DNA from: Nocardioides humi
Lineage (GTDB): Bacteria; Actinomycetota; Actinomycetes; Propionibacteriales; Nocardioidaceae
DNA length: 64,000 nt
Direction of reading: 5' to 3'
Assembly (NCBI RefSeq): GCF_006494775.1
Contig: NZ_CP041146.1
Coordinates: 1,674,001 to 1,738,000 of the forward strand
Below, in pieces: positions 31,874 to 40,076 of the stretch. Position 1 is the first letter of the stretch. Every line of letters begins with the position of its first letter. Below the pieces are notes generated by a model. It made no database searches. It saw only the letters and a list, made by a program, of their open reading frames with translations, and had not been told where the DNA came from. The translations under genes and the position numbers were made by a program.

Positions 31874-32772
31874 CCCTGATGAACCCTCCACTCGGCTCCG
31901 CCGTGGCCGCCGTCTGCGCCGGCTTCGGGCGCGACGTCGAGGAGAACCTCGCCCAGATCGCCGACCTGATCGAGCAGGCGCGCGCCGAGGGGGTCAGCCT
32001 GCTGGCCCTGCCGGAGGCCTGCCTCGGCGGCTACCTATCGGTGCTCGGCGCCGGGCGCGACGGCAGCCACGACGAGCAGCCCGAGGACCTGCCCCCGGTG
32101 ATGGACGTCGACGGCCCCGAGCTGCGCCGGGTCGCGGCCCTCGCCGGCGACATGACGGTCGTGGTCGGCCTCTGCGAGTCCGACGGGACCGACCGCTACA
32201 ACACCGCGGCGATCGTCACCGGCTCCGGCGTGCTCGGCGTACACCGCAAGGTCCACCAGCCGCTGGGCGAGTCGATGTTCTACGCCGCCGGCAGCGAGTT
32301 CGGCTGCGTGGACACGCCGGCAGGACGGGTGGGCGCGCTGATCTGCTACGACAAGGCATTCCCCGAGGCGGCCCGCGCACTGGCCGTCGACGGCGCCGAG
32401 GTGATCGCGTGCATCTCCGCGTGGCCCGCCTCGCGCACCGCCACCGGGGAGTCGATCGCCGAGGACCGGTGGACCAAGCGGTTCAACCTCTTCGACGCCG
32501 CCCGCGCCCTGGAGAACCAGGTCGTCTGGCTCGCCGCCAACCAGCACGGCACCTTCGGCAAGCTGCGCTTCGTCGCCAACGCGAAGGTCGTCGGACCGGG
32601 CGGCGACGTGCTCGCCACCACCGGCATCCGCTCCGGGATGGCCGTCGCGGAGATCGACGTGCCGAGCGCCCTGGAGACCGCCCGCCGGGCGATGTTCCAC
32701 CTGCGCGACCGCCGTCCCGACACCTACGGCGCGGTGGCCGGCGCCCCGCTCCGGGAGCCGGTCCGTGCCTGA
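31870..32772 (+). CDS. nitC: Nit1C-type nitrilase (NitC)
   Basis: 300 aa, carbon-nitrogen hydrolase superfamily. The catalytic set is intact: Glu49 in LLALPEACLGG, Lys127 in HRKVHQPLGE, Glu134, and nucleophile Cys159 in GALICYDKAFPEA. The branch-1 nitrilases of this cluster (Sll0784 type) hydrolyse nitriles to acids plus ammonia. In pseudomonads nitC is needed to grow on cyanide as a nitrogen source. The natural substrate here is unknown. It overlaps neighbours on both sides (4 and 8 nt), showing tight operon coupling. Confidence 0.9.
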   Translation: MTLMNPPLGSAVAAVCAGFGRDVEENLAQIADLIEQARAEGVSLLALPEACLGGYLSVLGAGRDGSHDEQPEDLPPVMDVDGPELRRVAALAGDMTVVVGLCESDGTDRYNTAAIVTGSGVLGVHRKVHQPLGESMFYAAGSEFGCVDTPAGRVGALICYDKAFPEAARALAVDGAEVIACISAWPASRTATGESIAEDRWTKRFNLFDAARALENQVVWLAANQHGTFGKLRFVANAKVVGPGGDVLATTGIRSGMAVAEIDVPSALETARRAMFHLRDRRPDTYGAVAGAPLREPVRA

Positions 32773-33070
32773 GATGACCTTCACGGTGCGGTGGCCCGAC
32801 GGCCGGGTCGCCGAGCACTACTCGCCCTCGCTGGTGGTGCACGACCACCTCGACGTGGGCGCGACCTACCCGGTCGCCGAGTTCCGCGACCGCTCCGCCA
32901 GAGCACTCGGCATCGCGAGCGACCGGGTCCGGGCCCGCTTCGGCTTCGCGTGCACCTCCGCCGCGGCCAGCCTCGCCGGCATCGACGAGCTCGCGGCGTC
33001 GTACCCCGCCGACGCGGCCGTCACCGTCCTCCGCCTCCACCCGCCTCTCCCCGAGGAGAACCCGTCATGA
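32765..33070 (+). CDS. nitG: MSMEG_0570 family nitrogen-starvation protein (NitG)
   Basis: 101 aa from GTG 32765, or 98 aa from ATG 32774. The conserved core is FTVRWPDGRVAEHYSPSLVV, then LDVGATYPVAEF and DRVRARFGFACTSAAASL. It is a small cluster-specific protein of unknown function with one conserved Cys in FACTSA. It overlaps nitC by 8 nt and nitH by 4 nt. Confidence 0.88.
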   Translation: MPEMTFTVRWPDGRVAEHYSPSLVVHDHLDVGATYPVAEFRDRSARALGIASDRVRARFGFACTSAAASLAGIDELAASYPADAAVTVLRLHPPLPEENPS

Positions 33071-34410
33071 GCAGCACGACCCCCACCCTCCACCGCGCCA
33101 CCGTCGCCGTCGTCGGCGGCGGCCAGGCCGGCCTGTCCGCCAGCTGGTTCCTGGTCCGCGACGGCGTCGACCACGTCGTCCTCGAGACCGGGACCGCCGG
33201 CCACGAGTGGGCCGACACCCGCTGGGACAACTTCACGCTGGTGACGCCGAACTGGCACTGCCGCCTCCCCGGCTACGAGTACGACGGACCGGACCCCGAC
33301 GGCTTCATGACCCGCGACGAGGTGGTCGCCTGGCTGTCCGGCTACGCGCCGACCTTCGGCCCACCGCTGCGCGAGCACACCCGGGTGACCGCGCTGACCG
33401 AGCGCGACGGCGGCGGCTTCCGGCTCGAGGCGACCGGCCCGGACGGGCCGGAGGTCTGGGAGGCCGACCACGTGGTGGTCGCCACCGGCGGCTACCACGT
33501 GCCGATCGTCCCGTCCTGGGCGCCGGCGCTCAACGCCTCGATCACCCAGCTGCACTCGGCCGACTACAAGTCCCCCGGGCAGCTGCCGGCGGGCGAGGTG
33601 CTGGTGGTGGGCTCCGGCCAGTCCGGCGCGCAGATCGCCGAGGACCTGCACCTCGCCGGGCGCCGGGTGCACCTCGCGCTCGGCGACGCCCCGCGGGTCG
33701 CCCGCTTCCACCGCGGACGCGACTCCATGACCTGGCTGGCCGAGATGGGGCTCTACGACACCGGTGTCGCGCAGTACCCCGGCGGCCTCGCCGCCCGGGA
33801 GAAGACCAACCACTACGTCACCGGCCGCGACGGCGGTCGCGACATCGACCTGCGCCAGTTCGCGGCCGAGGGCATGCGGCTCTACGGGCTCCTGGACTCG
33901 GGCGCCGGGACGCAGCTCTCGTTCCTGCCGAGCCTGCGCCAGGCGCTTGACAGTGCCGACGAGGTCTACCGCTCGATCTGCCGCGACATCGACCGCCACA
34001 TCGACGCGCAGGGCATCGACGCTCCCCCGGCGACGCCGTACGTCCCCGTCTGGGAGCCGGCCGAGGACCCGACGTCGCTCGACCTGGCCGCGGCCGGGAT
34101 CTCCACCGTCGTCTGGGCGATCGGCTACCGGCCCGACTACCGCTGGGTGGGTGCCGGGGTCTTCGACGGCAGCGGCCGCCCGACGCACACCCGCGGCGTG
34201 ACCTCGCTGCCCGGGCTGTACTTCCTCGGCCTGCCCTGGCTGCACACCTGGGGTTCGGGTCGCTACCTCGGCATCGCCGCGGACGCCGAGCACGTCGCCG
34301 GCGCGATCACCGGCCGGACCGGCGCCACCATCGAGAGCGCTGCGGACCTCGCCCGGCGGCGGTCGCCCGGGAGCGGCGCACGGCTCGCGGACGTCGCGCT
34401 GGCGGGCTGA
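33067..34410 (+). CDS. nitH: MSMEG_0569 family flavin-dependent oxidoreductase (NitH)
   Basis: 447 aa with two dinucleotide folds. The FAD site is VAVVGGGQAG (GGGQAG at 17-22) and VVVATGGYHVP near 137-147. The NAD(P)H site is VLVVGSGQSGAQIAEDL (GSGQSG at 182-187). The FMO-like segment IGYRPDYRWV and the C-terminal YFLGLPWLHTWGSG complete the family. It resembles flavin monooxygenases that oxygenate a nitrogen or sulfur atom. It closes the co-directional, overlapping nit core (ATGA with nitG). Confidence 0.9.
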   Translation: MSSTTPTLHRATVAVVGGGQAGLSASWFLVRDGVDHVVLETGTAGHEWADTRWDNFTLVTPNWHCRLPGYEYDGPDPDGFMTRDEVVAWLSGYAPTFGPPLREHTRVTALTERDGGGFRLEATGPDGPEVWEADHVVVATGGYHVPIVPSWAPALNASITQLHSADYKSPGQLPAGEVLVVGSGQSGAQIAEDLHLAGRRVHLALGDAPRVARFHRGRDSMTWLAEMGLYDTGVAQYPGGLAAREKTNHYVTGRDGGRDIDLRQFAAEGMRLYGLLDSGAGTQLSFLPSLRQALDSADEVYRSICRDIDRHIDAQGIDAPPATPYVPVWEPAEDPTSLDLAAAGISTVVWAIGYRPDYRWVGAGVFDGSGRPTHTRGVTSLPGLYFLGLPWLHTWGSGRYLGIAADAEHVAGAITGRTGATIESAADLARRRSPGSGARLADVALAG

Positions 34411-34418
34411 GCCCGGGA

Positions 34419-34424
34419 TAGGTT
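34419..34424 (+). promoter_or_regulatory. -10 box for the second nitrilase-like gene
   Basis: TAGGTT, seven bases, then GTG 34432. This suggests a separate leaderless transcript for the nitrilase-like and glycosyltransferase genes within the cluster. Confidence 0.5.
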
Positions 34425-34431
34425 GACGCCC

Positions 34432-35304
34432 GTGGGAGTCCAGCGCATCGGTGCCGTCGCGGCGCACTTCGGCCGCGACCTGGCGCGGGCGCTGGCGAAG
34501 ATCGAGGGCATCGTGGCCGACGCGCGCGCGGCCGGCGTCGGGCTCCTGGTGCTGCCCGACGCCACCCTCGGCGGCTACCTGTCCGACCTGCGCCGGCCCG
34601 ACCCCGCGGCACTGCCGCCCGGGCTGACCGAGGACTCGTGGGAGGTGCAGCGGATCGCGGCGCTGGCCGGCGACATGGTCGTCTGCCTCGGCTACACCGA
34701 GGAGGCCGTCCTCGACGGGCAGCCGCGGCTGTTCAACACCGCCCTGTGTGTGCACGGCTCGGGGGTGCTCGGGCGCCACCGCAAGGTGCACCAGCCCGCC
34801 GGCGAGTCCCTCGTGTACGACGCCGGGGACTCCTTCGCCGCCTTCGACACCCCCGTCGGCCGGCTCGGCCTGCTCATCGACTACGACAAGACCTTTCCCG
34901 AGGCGGCGCGTTCCCTGGCCCTGGACGGCGCCACCACGCTGGCGTGCCTGTCGGCGTGGCCCGCGTCGGTCACCGACCGCGCCTCACGGCTCCCGCAGGA
35001 CCGCCAATCACGGCTCTTCGACCTCTACGACTGCGCCCGCGCGGCGGAGAACCAGGTGATCTGGGTGTCCTCCAACCAGACCGGCGTGATGGGCGGCCTG
35101 CGCTTCCTCGGGCAGGCGAAGGTGGTCGGCCCGGGCGGCGACATCCTCGCCCGGACGTCGTCCAAGGGCGGCCTGGCCGTCGCCGAGGTGGACGTCGAGG
35201 CCGAGGTGGCCCGGGCCCGGCGGGTGCTCCACCACCTCGAGGAGCGCACGCCCGCCGCCTACCGGGCGATGCGGTCCACCGACTGCGGCCCGCAGCCGGG
35301 ATGA
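34432..35304 (+). CDS. Nitrilase-superfamily protein lacking the catalytic Cys and Glu
   Basis: 290 aa from GTG 34432 (a TTG at 34423 is possible). It aligns along its length with NitC: LLVLPDATLGGYLS against LLALPEACLGGYLS, HRKVHQPAGES against HRKVHQPLGES, and LLIDYDKTFPEAARSL against ALICYDKAFPEAARAL. The catalytic Glu is Asp43 and the nucleophile Cys is Asp150, while Lys118 and Glu125 are kept. Without the nucleophile it cannot do nitrilase chemistry. It may be a regulatory or structural partner of NitC or a changed enzyme. Its stop overlaps the glycosyltransferase start (ATGA). Confidence 0.85.
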   Translation: MGVQRIGAVAAHFGRDLARALAKIEGIVADARAAGVGLLVLPDATLGGYLSDLRRPDPAALPPGLTEDSWEVQRIAALAGDMVVCLGYTEEAVLDGQPRLFNTALCVHGSGVLGRHRKVHQPAGESLVYDAGDSFAAFDTPVGRLGLLIDYDKTFPEAARSLALDGATTLACLSAWPASVTDRASRLPQDRQSRLFDLYDCARAAENQVIWVSSNQTGVMGGLRFLGQAKVVGPGGDILARTSSKGGLAVAEVDVEAEVARARRVLHHLEERTPAAYRAMRSTDCGPQPG

Positions 35305-36407
35305 GCATGCGGATCGCGCTGCTGACCTACTCCACGAAGCCGCGCGGCGGGGTGGTGCACACCCTCGCCCTCGCCGAGGCGCTGGCCGATCTGGGCGCTG
35401 CCGTCGACGTGTGGACGCTCGCACGCGACGGCGACACCGCCTTCTTCCGCGCGGTCGACCCGCGGGTCGGGGTCCGGGCGGTGCCCTTCCCGCCCGTCGA
35501 GGACGAGGAGGTGGGCGAGCGGATCGTGCGGTCGATCGCAGTGCTCCGTGACGCCTTCGCGGCCGAGCGGGCGTCGTACGACGTCGTGCACGCGCAGGAC
35601 TGCATCAGCGCCAACGCCGCCCTCCCCTGCGTGCGCACCATCCACCACCTCGACCAGTTCACCACGCCCCAGCTGGCGGCCTGCCACGAGCGGGCCGTCG
35701 TGGAGCCGATCGCGCGGATCTGCGTGTCGGCGGCGGTCGCCGCCGAGGTCGAGGCCGGCTGGGGACTGGTCCCGACGGTCATCCCGAACGGTGTCGCCGC
35801 CGAGCGCTTCTCAGCCGGCGCCGCCGACACCGCCGGCCGGGGCCGGTGGCGCGAGCGGATCGGTGGCCGCTACCTGCTCGCGCTGGGCGGCATCGAGCCG
35901 CGCAAGGGCAGCATCGACCTGCTCGAGGCGCACGCGCTGCTGGTCGCGCGGGAGCCGGCCATGGCCGATGTCCGCCTGGTGTTCGGCGGTGGCGAGACGC
36001 TCTTCGACTACCGCGACTACCGCGCCGCCTTCGAGGCGCGGGCCGCGGAGCTCGGCACCGCTCCCGTCGTTCTCGGGCCGGTCGCCGATGACGAGCTGCC
36101 CGCGCTGGTCGGCGAGGCGGCCGCCCTCGGATTCGTGTCGACCAAGGAGGGCTTCGGGCTCGCCGCGATGGAAGGGCTCGCCGCCGGCGTGCCCGTGGTG
36201 GCGCGGGATCTGCCGGTGCTGCGCGAGGTCTTCGCCGACACCGTCGCGTACGCCGACGGCGTGCCCGCGATCGCCGATGCGCTGGGCGTCGCCCTCACCA
36301 CGCCGCCGACGCCCGCCGCCGGGCGTGACCTGGCGGCGCGGTACACCTGGCGGGCCGCCGCCGAGGCGCACCTCGGCTTCTACCGAGGGCTCGCGATCAG
36401 GCCCTGA
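35301..36407 (+). CDS. MSMEG_0565 family glycosyltransferase
   Basis: 368 aa, GT4/GT-B fold. The N-terminal IALLTYSTKPRGGVVHTLAL is the acceptor-side glycine loop. The C-terminal half has LLALGGIEPRKGSIDLLEA and the donor-binding EGFGLAAMEGLAAGVPVVARDLPVL with the E-x7-E pattern. The family is defined by its link with the nitrogen-starvation cluster, which suggests the pathway product is glycosylated. It overlaps the convergent lipoprotein gene by 11 bp. Confidence 0.88.
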   Translation: MSMRIALLTYSTKPRGGVVHTLALAEALADLGAAVDVWTLARDGDTAFFRAVDPRVGVRAVPFPPVEDEEVGERIVRSIAVLRDAFAAERASYDVVHAQDCISANAALPCVRTIHHLDQFTTPQLAACHERAVVEPIARICVSAAVAAEVEAGWGLVPTVIPNGVAAERFSAGAADTAGRGRWRERIGGRYLLALGGIEPRKGSIDLLEAHALLVAREPAMADVRLVFGGGETLFDYRDYRAAFEARAAELGTAPVVLGPVADDELPALVGEAAALGFVSTKEGFGLAAMEGLAAGVPVVARDLPVLREVFADTVAYADGVPAIADALGVALTTPPTPAAGRDLAARYTWRAAAEAHLGFYRGLAIRP

Positions 36408-37386
36408 CGCTGCGACAGTCGCGGCTCTGCAGCCCGACGCCCTCCCAGTCCCAGCCCGGGACGCCGATCTTCGTCGTCTGGAACTCCTCGTCGATGCGCG
36501 CCCGCTCGCCGGACTCCAGCGCCGCGAGCCGCTCGCCGTAGAGCCGCGCGCGGTCCTCGGCGAGCTGGAGGTCGCTCGCCCAGGCCTCGGCGATCCCGGC
36601 GTCGGCGACCCCGTCGGCGGGGACGGCGGCGAGGTCGTCGTACGTCGCCTGCCACTCGTCGCGCAGCGCGCGCAGGTCGCCGACCATCGCGTCGGTCACG
36701 TCGAGGTCGTCGCCCTGCCGGACCGCGAGCACCACCTCCAGCGACGTGGTGGCCGCGTCGTCGTATCCGCTGGTCCGGCGCCGGTCCACGATGGTGCCGC
36801 AGGCGACCGAGGCGGCCCGCACCAGCTCCTCCGCCTCTGCTGCCGGGCCGGCGACCGCCGCCAGCACCTCGCAGTCGCGGCCGGCAAGACCGCTCGCCTC
36901 CGCGGCGTCCCGGTCGGCCGAAGCGAACGGCGCGCCCAGGGAGAGCTCGTCCTTGCTGAGCGGCCACCGGCCCGACTCCAGGCCCTCGACGCGGCTGCCG
37001 AGCACCTCGATCGTCTCGTCCAGCGGCGCGAGCAGATCCTCCCAGCCATCCAGTGCGGAGGCATCGGCAAGCCGGTCTCGATCGGCCTGCAGCAGGTCGC
37101 GCACGGCAGACATGGCATCGACCAACTCGCTCCGCTCCGCCGCGGACGGCGCCTCATCCTTCAGGCTGAGGGTGAGCAGTTCGAACCCCGCATCCTGCCC
37201 GGCCCGGAAGACCGCCTCGTCGCGCTCGTTGAGCACGGCCGTGCACTGCGCGGCCGCTGCGGCGATGTCGTCGACCGGCTCCGCGGGCCTGGTCGGCTCC
37301 GCCCCGCCCGCGTCGTCGGAGCAGGCCGCGAGCGCGGGCGACAGGAGCAGCGGCACGACCAGCAGGGCACGACGGCGCGACTTCAT
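36397..37386 (-). CDS. Predicted lipoprotein, function unknown
   Basis: 329 aa. A signal peptide MKSRRRALLVVPLLLSPALA precedes the lipobox Cys (LAAC). The mature part is mostly charged alpha-helix with probable coiled-coil stretches and scattered Cys (QCTAVL, RDCEVL, VACGTI, SRDCRS), likely two disulfides. I do not recognise a family. It is monocistronic and convergent with the glycosyltransferase. Confidence 0.7.
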   Translation of the reverse strand: MKSRRRALLVVPLLLSPALAACSDDAGGAEPTRPAEPVDDIAAAAAQCTAVLNERDEAVFRAGQDAGFELLTLSLKDEAPSAAERSELVDAMSAVRDLLQADRDRLADASALDGWEDLLAPLDETIEVLGSRVEGLESGRWPLSKDELSLGAPFASADRDAAEASGLAGRDCEVLAAVAGPAAEAEELVRAASVACGTIVDRRRTSGYDDAATTSLEVVLAVRQGDDLDVTDAMVGDLRALRDEWQATYDDLAAVPADGVADAGIAEAWASDLQLAEDRARLYGERLAALESGERARIDEEFQTTKIGVPGWDWEGVGLQSRDCRSVRA

Positions 37387-37450
37387 GCGGCGTTCCTACC
37401 CGGTCGCGCAGGCACGAACCTCACCGGGTCCGAGGTCCGGCGTCGCGGGG

Positions 37451-38128
37451 TCAGGCCTCCTTCGCCGCCAGCGGCACGCCGAGCCGGTCGCGGAGCTCCG
37501 CCAGGCCGATCCCCCAGGTGGCGCGGACGACGACCTCCGGGCCGCCGAGCTCGAAGACGCCGTGGTCGGTATACACGCGGCTCACGCAGGCGACGCCGGT
37601 GAGCGGGTAGGTGCAGGCCGGGACCAGCTTGGGCGAGCCGTCCTTGCCGAACAGCGCCATCATCACCAGCACGTCCTTGGCGCCGATGGCGAGGTCCATC
37701 GCGCCGCCCACGGCGGGGATCGCGTCCGGCCGGCCGGTGTGCCAGTTGGCGAGGTCGCCGTTGGCGGCGACCTGGTAGGCGCCCAGCACGCAGACGTCGA
37801 GGTGACCGCCGCGCATCATCGCGAACGAGTCGGCGTGGTGGAAGTACGACGCCCCGGGCAGCTCGGTGACGGGCACCTTGCCGGCGTTGGTGAGGTCCGG
37901 GTCGACCTGGTCGCCGTGAGCGGCCGGCCCCATGCCGAGCATGCCGTTCTCGGTGTGCAGGACGACGCCTTGATCCGGGGTCAGGTGGTCGGCGATCTTG
38001 GTGGGCTGGCCGATGCCGAGGTTCACGAAGGAGCCCTCGGGGATGTCGCGGGCGATCACCACGGCGAGCTCGTCCATGGTCAGCGGGCCGCGGTCGAGGT
38101 TCTCGACGGTGGTGGCGAGCGTGGTCAT
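37451..38128 (-). CDS. pcaJ: 3-oxoadipate CoA-transferase subunit B
   Basis: 225 aa. Family I CoA-transferase beta subunit with the catalytic-Glu motif near HTENGMLGMGP (ENG), GSFVNLGIGQP near the start and GGAMDLAIGAKDVLVMMALF. With subunit A it moves CoA from succinyl-CoA to 3-oxoadipate. The catechol genes close by support this over acetoacetate transferase. ATG overlaps the subunit A stop (ATGA). Confidence 0.85.
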   Translation of the reverse strand: MTTLATTVENLDRGPLTMDELAVVIARDIPEGSFVNLGIGQPTKIADHLTPDQGVVLHTENGMLGMGPAAHGDQVDPDLTNAGKVPVTELPGASYFHHADSFAMMRGGHLDVCVLGAYQVAANGDLANWHTGRPDAIPAVGGAMDLAIGAKDVLVMMALFGKDGSPKLVPACTYPLTGVACVSRVYTDHGVFELGGPEVVVRATWGIGLAELRDRLGVPLAAKEA

Positions 38129-38820
38129 CGTGCCCCCTGCACGGTGTAGTGGCGCTCCTCCACGGCGACCACGCGGTCGACGTAGATGGAGGGCGTGACG
38201 ACGGCCTCGGGGTCGAGGGTGCCGGTGTCGACCACGCCGCTCACCTGGGCGATCGTGGTCGTCGCGGCAGCGGCCATCACCGGGCCGAAGTTGCGGGCGG
38301 TCTTGCGGTAGACGAGGTTGCCGAGGCGGTCGGCGCGGTGCGCGGAGATCAGGGCGTAGTCGCCCTTGACGGGGTACTCGAGCAGGTACTCCCGCCCGTC
38401 GATGACCCGCGACTCCTTGCCGTCGGCGAGCGGCGTGCCGACCGCGGTCGGGCTGTAGAAGGCGCCGATGCCGGCGCCCGCGGCGCGCATCCGCTCGGCG
38501 AGGTTGCCCTGCGGGACGACCTCCAGCTCCAGGCGCCCGGCGAGGTAGAGCTCGTCGAAGACGTACGAGTCGGCCTGGCGCGGGAAGGAGCAGACCACCT
38601 TGCGCACCCGGCCCGCCTTGAGCAGCGCCGCGAGCCCGACCTCGCCGTTGCCGGCGTTGTTGGACACGATCGTCAGGTCCGTCGCCCCCTGCCGGATGAG
38701 GGCGTCGATCAGGTCGAAGGGCATCCCGGCGAGCCCGAATCCCCCCACCAGGACGGTCGATCCGTCCTCGATCCCGGCGACGGCCTCGTCGGCGGTGTCG
38801 AGCAGTGCGGTGCGGGCCAT
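38125..38820 (-). CDS. pcaI: 3-oxoadipate CoA-transferase subunit A
   Basis: 231 aa. Alpha subunit with DGSTVLVGGFGLAGMPFDLI, VSNNAGNGEVGLAALLKAGRV and FYSPTAVGTPLADGKE. It pairs with PcaJ. It overlaps the thiolase stop by one base, so the order pcaF-pcaI-pcaJ is a single transcription unit read leftward, beginning near 40004. Confidence 0.85.
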   Translation of the reverse strand: MARTALLDTADEAVAGIEDGSTVLVGGFGLAGMPFDLIDALIRQGATDLTIVSNNAGNGEVGLAALLKAGRVRKVVCSFPRQADSYVFDELYLAGRLELEVVPQGNLAERMRAAGAGIGAFYSPTAVGTPLADGKESRVIDGREYLLEYPVKGDYALISAHRADRLGNLVYRKTARNFGPVMAAAATTTIAQVSGVVDTGTLDPEAVVTPSIYVDRVVAVEERHYTVQGAR

Positions 38821-40004
38821 CAGCGCGCCTCGAGGTTCTCGAGGACGACGGCGAGGCCCTGGCCGACGCCGATGCAGATGCCGGCGACGCCCCAGCGCTG
38901 GTTCGTCTCGCGCAGCACCTTGGCCAGGGTGCCGACCAGGCGGCCGCCGGACGCGCCCAGCGGGTGACCGAGGGCGATCGCGCCGCCGCGCCGATTGACG
39001 ATCTCGGGATCGATCGGCCACGCGTCGACGCAGGCGAGCGACTGCACCGCGAAGGCCTCGTTGAGCTCGACCGCCCCCACCTCGGACCAGCCGATCCCGG
39101 CCCGCTCCAGCGCCGCGTTGGCGGCCTCGACGGGGGCGTAGCCGAACGCCTGCGGCTCGAGGGCGTACGCCGCCCGGCCGGCCACGCGCGCCAGCGGCGC
39201 CGTACCGATCCGGTCGGCGGCCGCCTCCGAGCCCAGCAGGACCGCGGAGGCGCCGTCGCTGAGCGGCGAGGCGTTGCCGGCGGTGATCGTGCCGTCCTTG
39301 CGGAAGACCGGCGCGAGGCCCGCGAGGGAATCCGGTGTGCTGCCGGCCCGGATGCCCTCGTCGCGGGCGAGGTCGGTGCCCTCGACCGGGGCGACGAGGT
39401 CGTCGTAGAACCCGTCCTCCCAGGCCTGGTGCGCTCGCTGATGGGAGCGGGCCGCGAAGGCGTCCTGCCGCTCGCGGGAGATCCCGAACCGCTCCTGGAG
39501 CTGCTCGTTGGCCTCGCCGAGGCTGACCGTCCACTCCTCCGGCATCCGCGGGTTGACCAGCCGCCAGCCCAGCGCGGTCGAGACCGCGGTGACGTCGCCG
39601 ACGGGGAAGGCGCGGTCCGGCTTCGGGAGCACCCACGGGGCGCGGGTCATCGACTCGACGCCGCCGGTCAGGACGACGTCCGCGTCGCCGGTCTCGATGG
39701 CACGGGAGCCGGCCATGACCGCCTCGAGGCTGGAGCCGCAGAGGCGGTTGACCGTGACGGCGGGGACGCTCACCGGGACGCCGGCGAGCAGGGCGGCCAT
39801 CCGGCCGACGTTGCGGTTGTCCTCCCCGGCCCCGTTGGCGTTGCCCCAGACGATGTCGCCGATCGCGGCCGGGTCGAGCCCCGGCGTACGGGCGAGGACG
39901 GACGACACGACCGCGGCGCCCAGGTCGTCGGTGCGGACGCCCGCCAGGGCACCGTTGAACCGGCCGAAGGGCGTACGGACCGCTGCATAGACGAAGGCGC
40001 TCAC
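38820..40004 (-). CDS. pcaF: 3-oxoadipyl-CoA thiolase
   Basis: 394 aa from GTG 40004. Thiolase catalytic residues: Cys in VNRLCGSSLEAV, His in GGAIALGHPLGASGGRL and the C-terminal Cys in GVAGICIGVGQG. It cleaves 3-oxoadipyl-CoA to succinyl-CoA and acetyl-CoA, the last step of the beta-ketoadipate pathway. A generic acetyl-CoA acetyltransferase is possible by sequence alone; context favours PcaF. Confidence 0.85.
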   Translation of the reverse strand: MSAFVYAAVRTPFGRFNGALAGVRTDDLGAAVVSSVLARTPGLDPAAIGDIVWGNANGAGEDNRNVGRMAALLAGVPVSVPAVTVNRLCGSSLEAVMAGSRAIETGDADVVLTGGVESMTRAPWVLPKPDRAFPVGDVTAVSTALGWRLVNPRMPEEWTVSLGEANEQLQERFGISRERQDAFAARSHQRAHQAWEDGFYDDLVAPVEGTDLARDEGIRAGSTPDSLAGLAPVFRKDGTITAGNASPLSDGASAVLLGSEAAADRIGTAPLARVAGRAAYALEPQAFGYAPVEAANAALERAGIGWSEVGAVELNEAFAVQSLACVDAWPIDPEIVNRRGGAIALGHPLGASGGRLVGTLAKVLRETNQRWGVAGICIGVGQGLAVVLENLEAR

Positions 40005-40029
40005 GGATCCGACCGTAGGGCCGGGAGTT

Positions 40030-40051
40030 GATATTGTGAAGGATCAATATC
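40030..40051. promoter_or_regulatory. LysR-type palindrome between pcaF and the first LysR gene
   Basis: GATATTG (40030-40036), eight bases, CAATATC (40045-40051) is a perfect 7-bp inverted repeat in the 72-bp divergent region. Position and T-N11-A-like form fit a LysR operator controlling both directions. Confidence 0.6.
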
Positions 40052-40076
40052 TGACTCGATTGAGACGGTTATCGAT

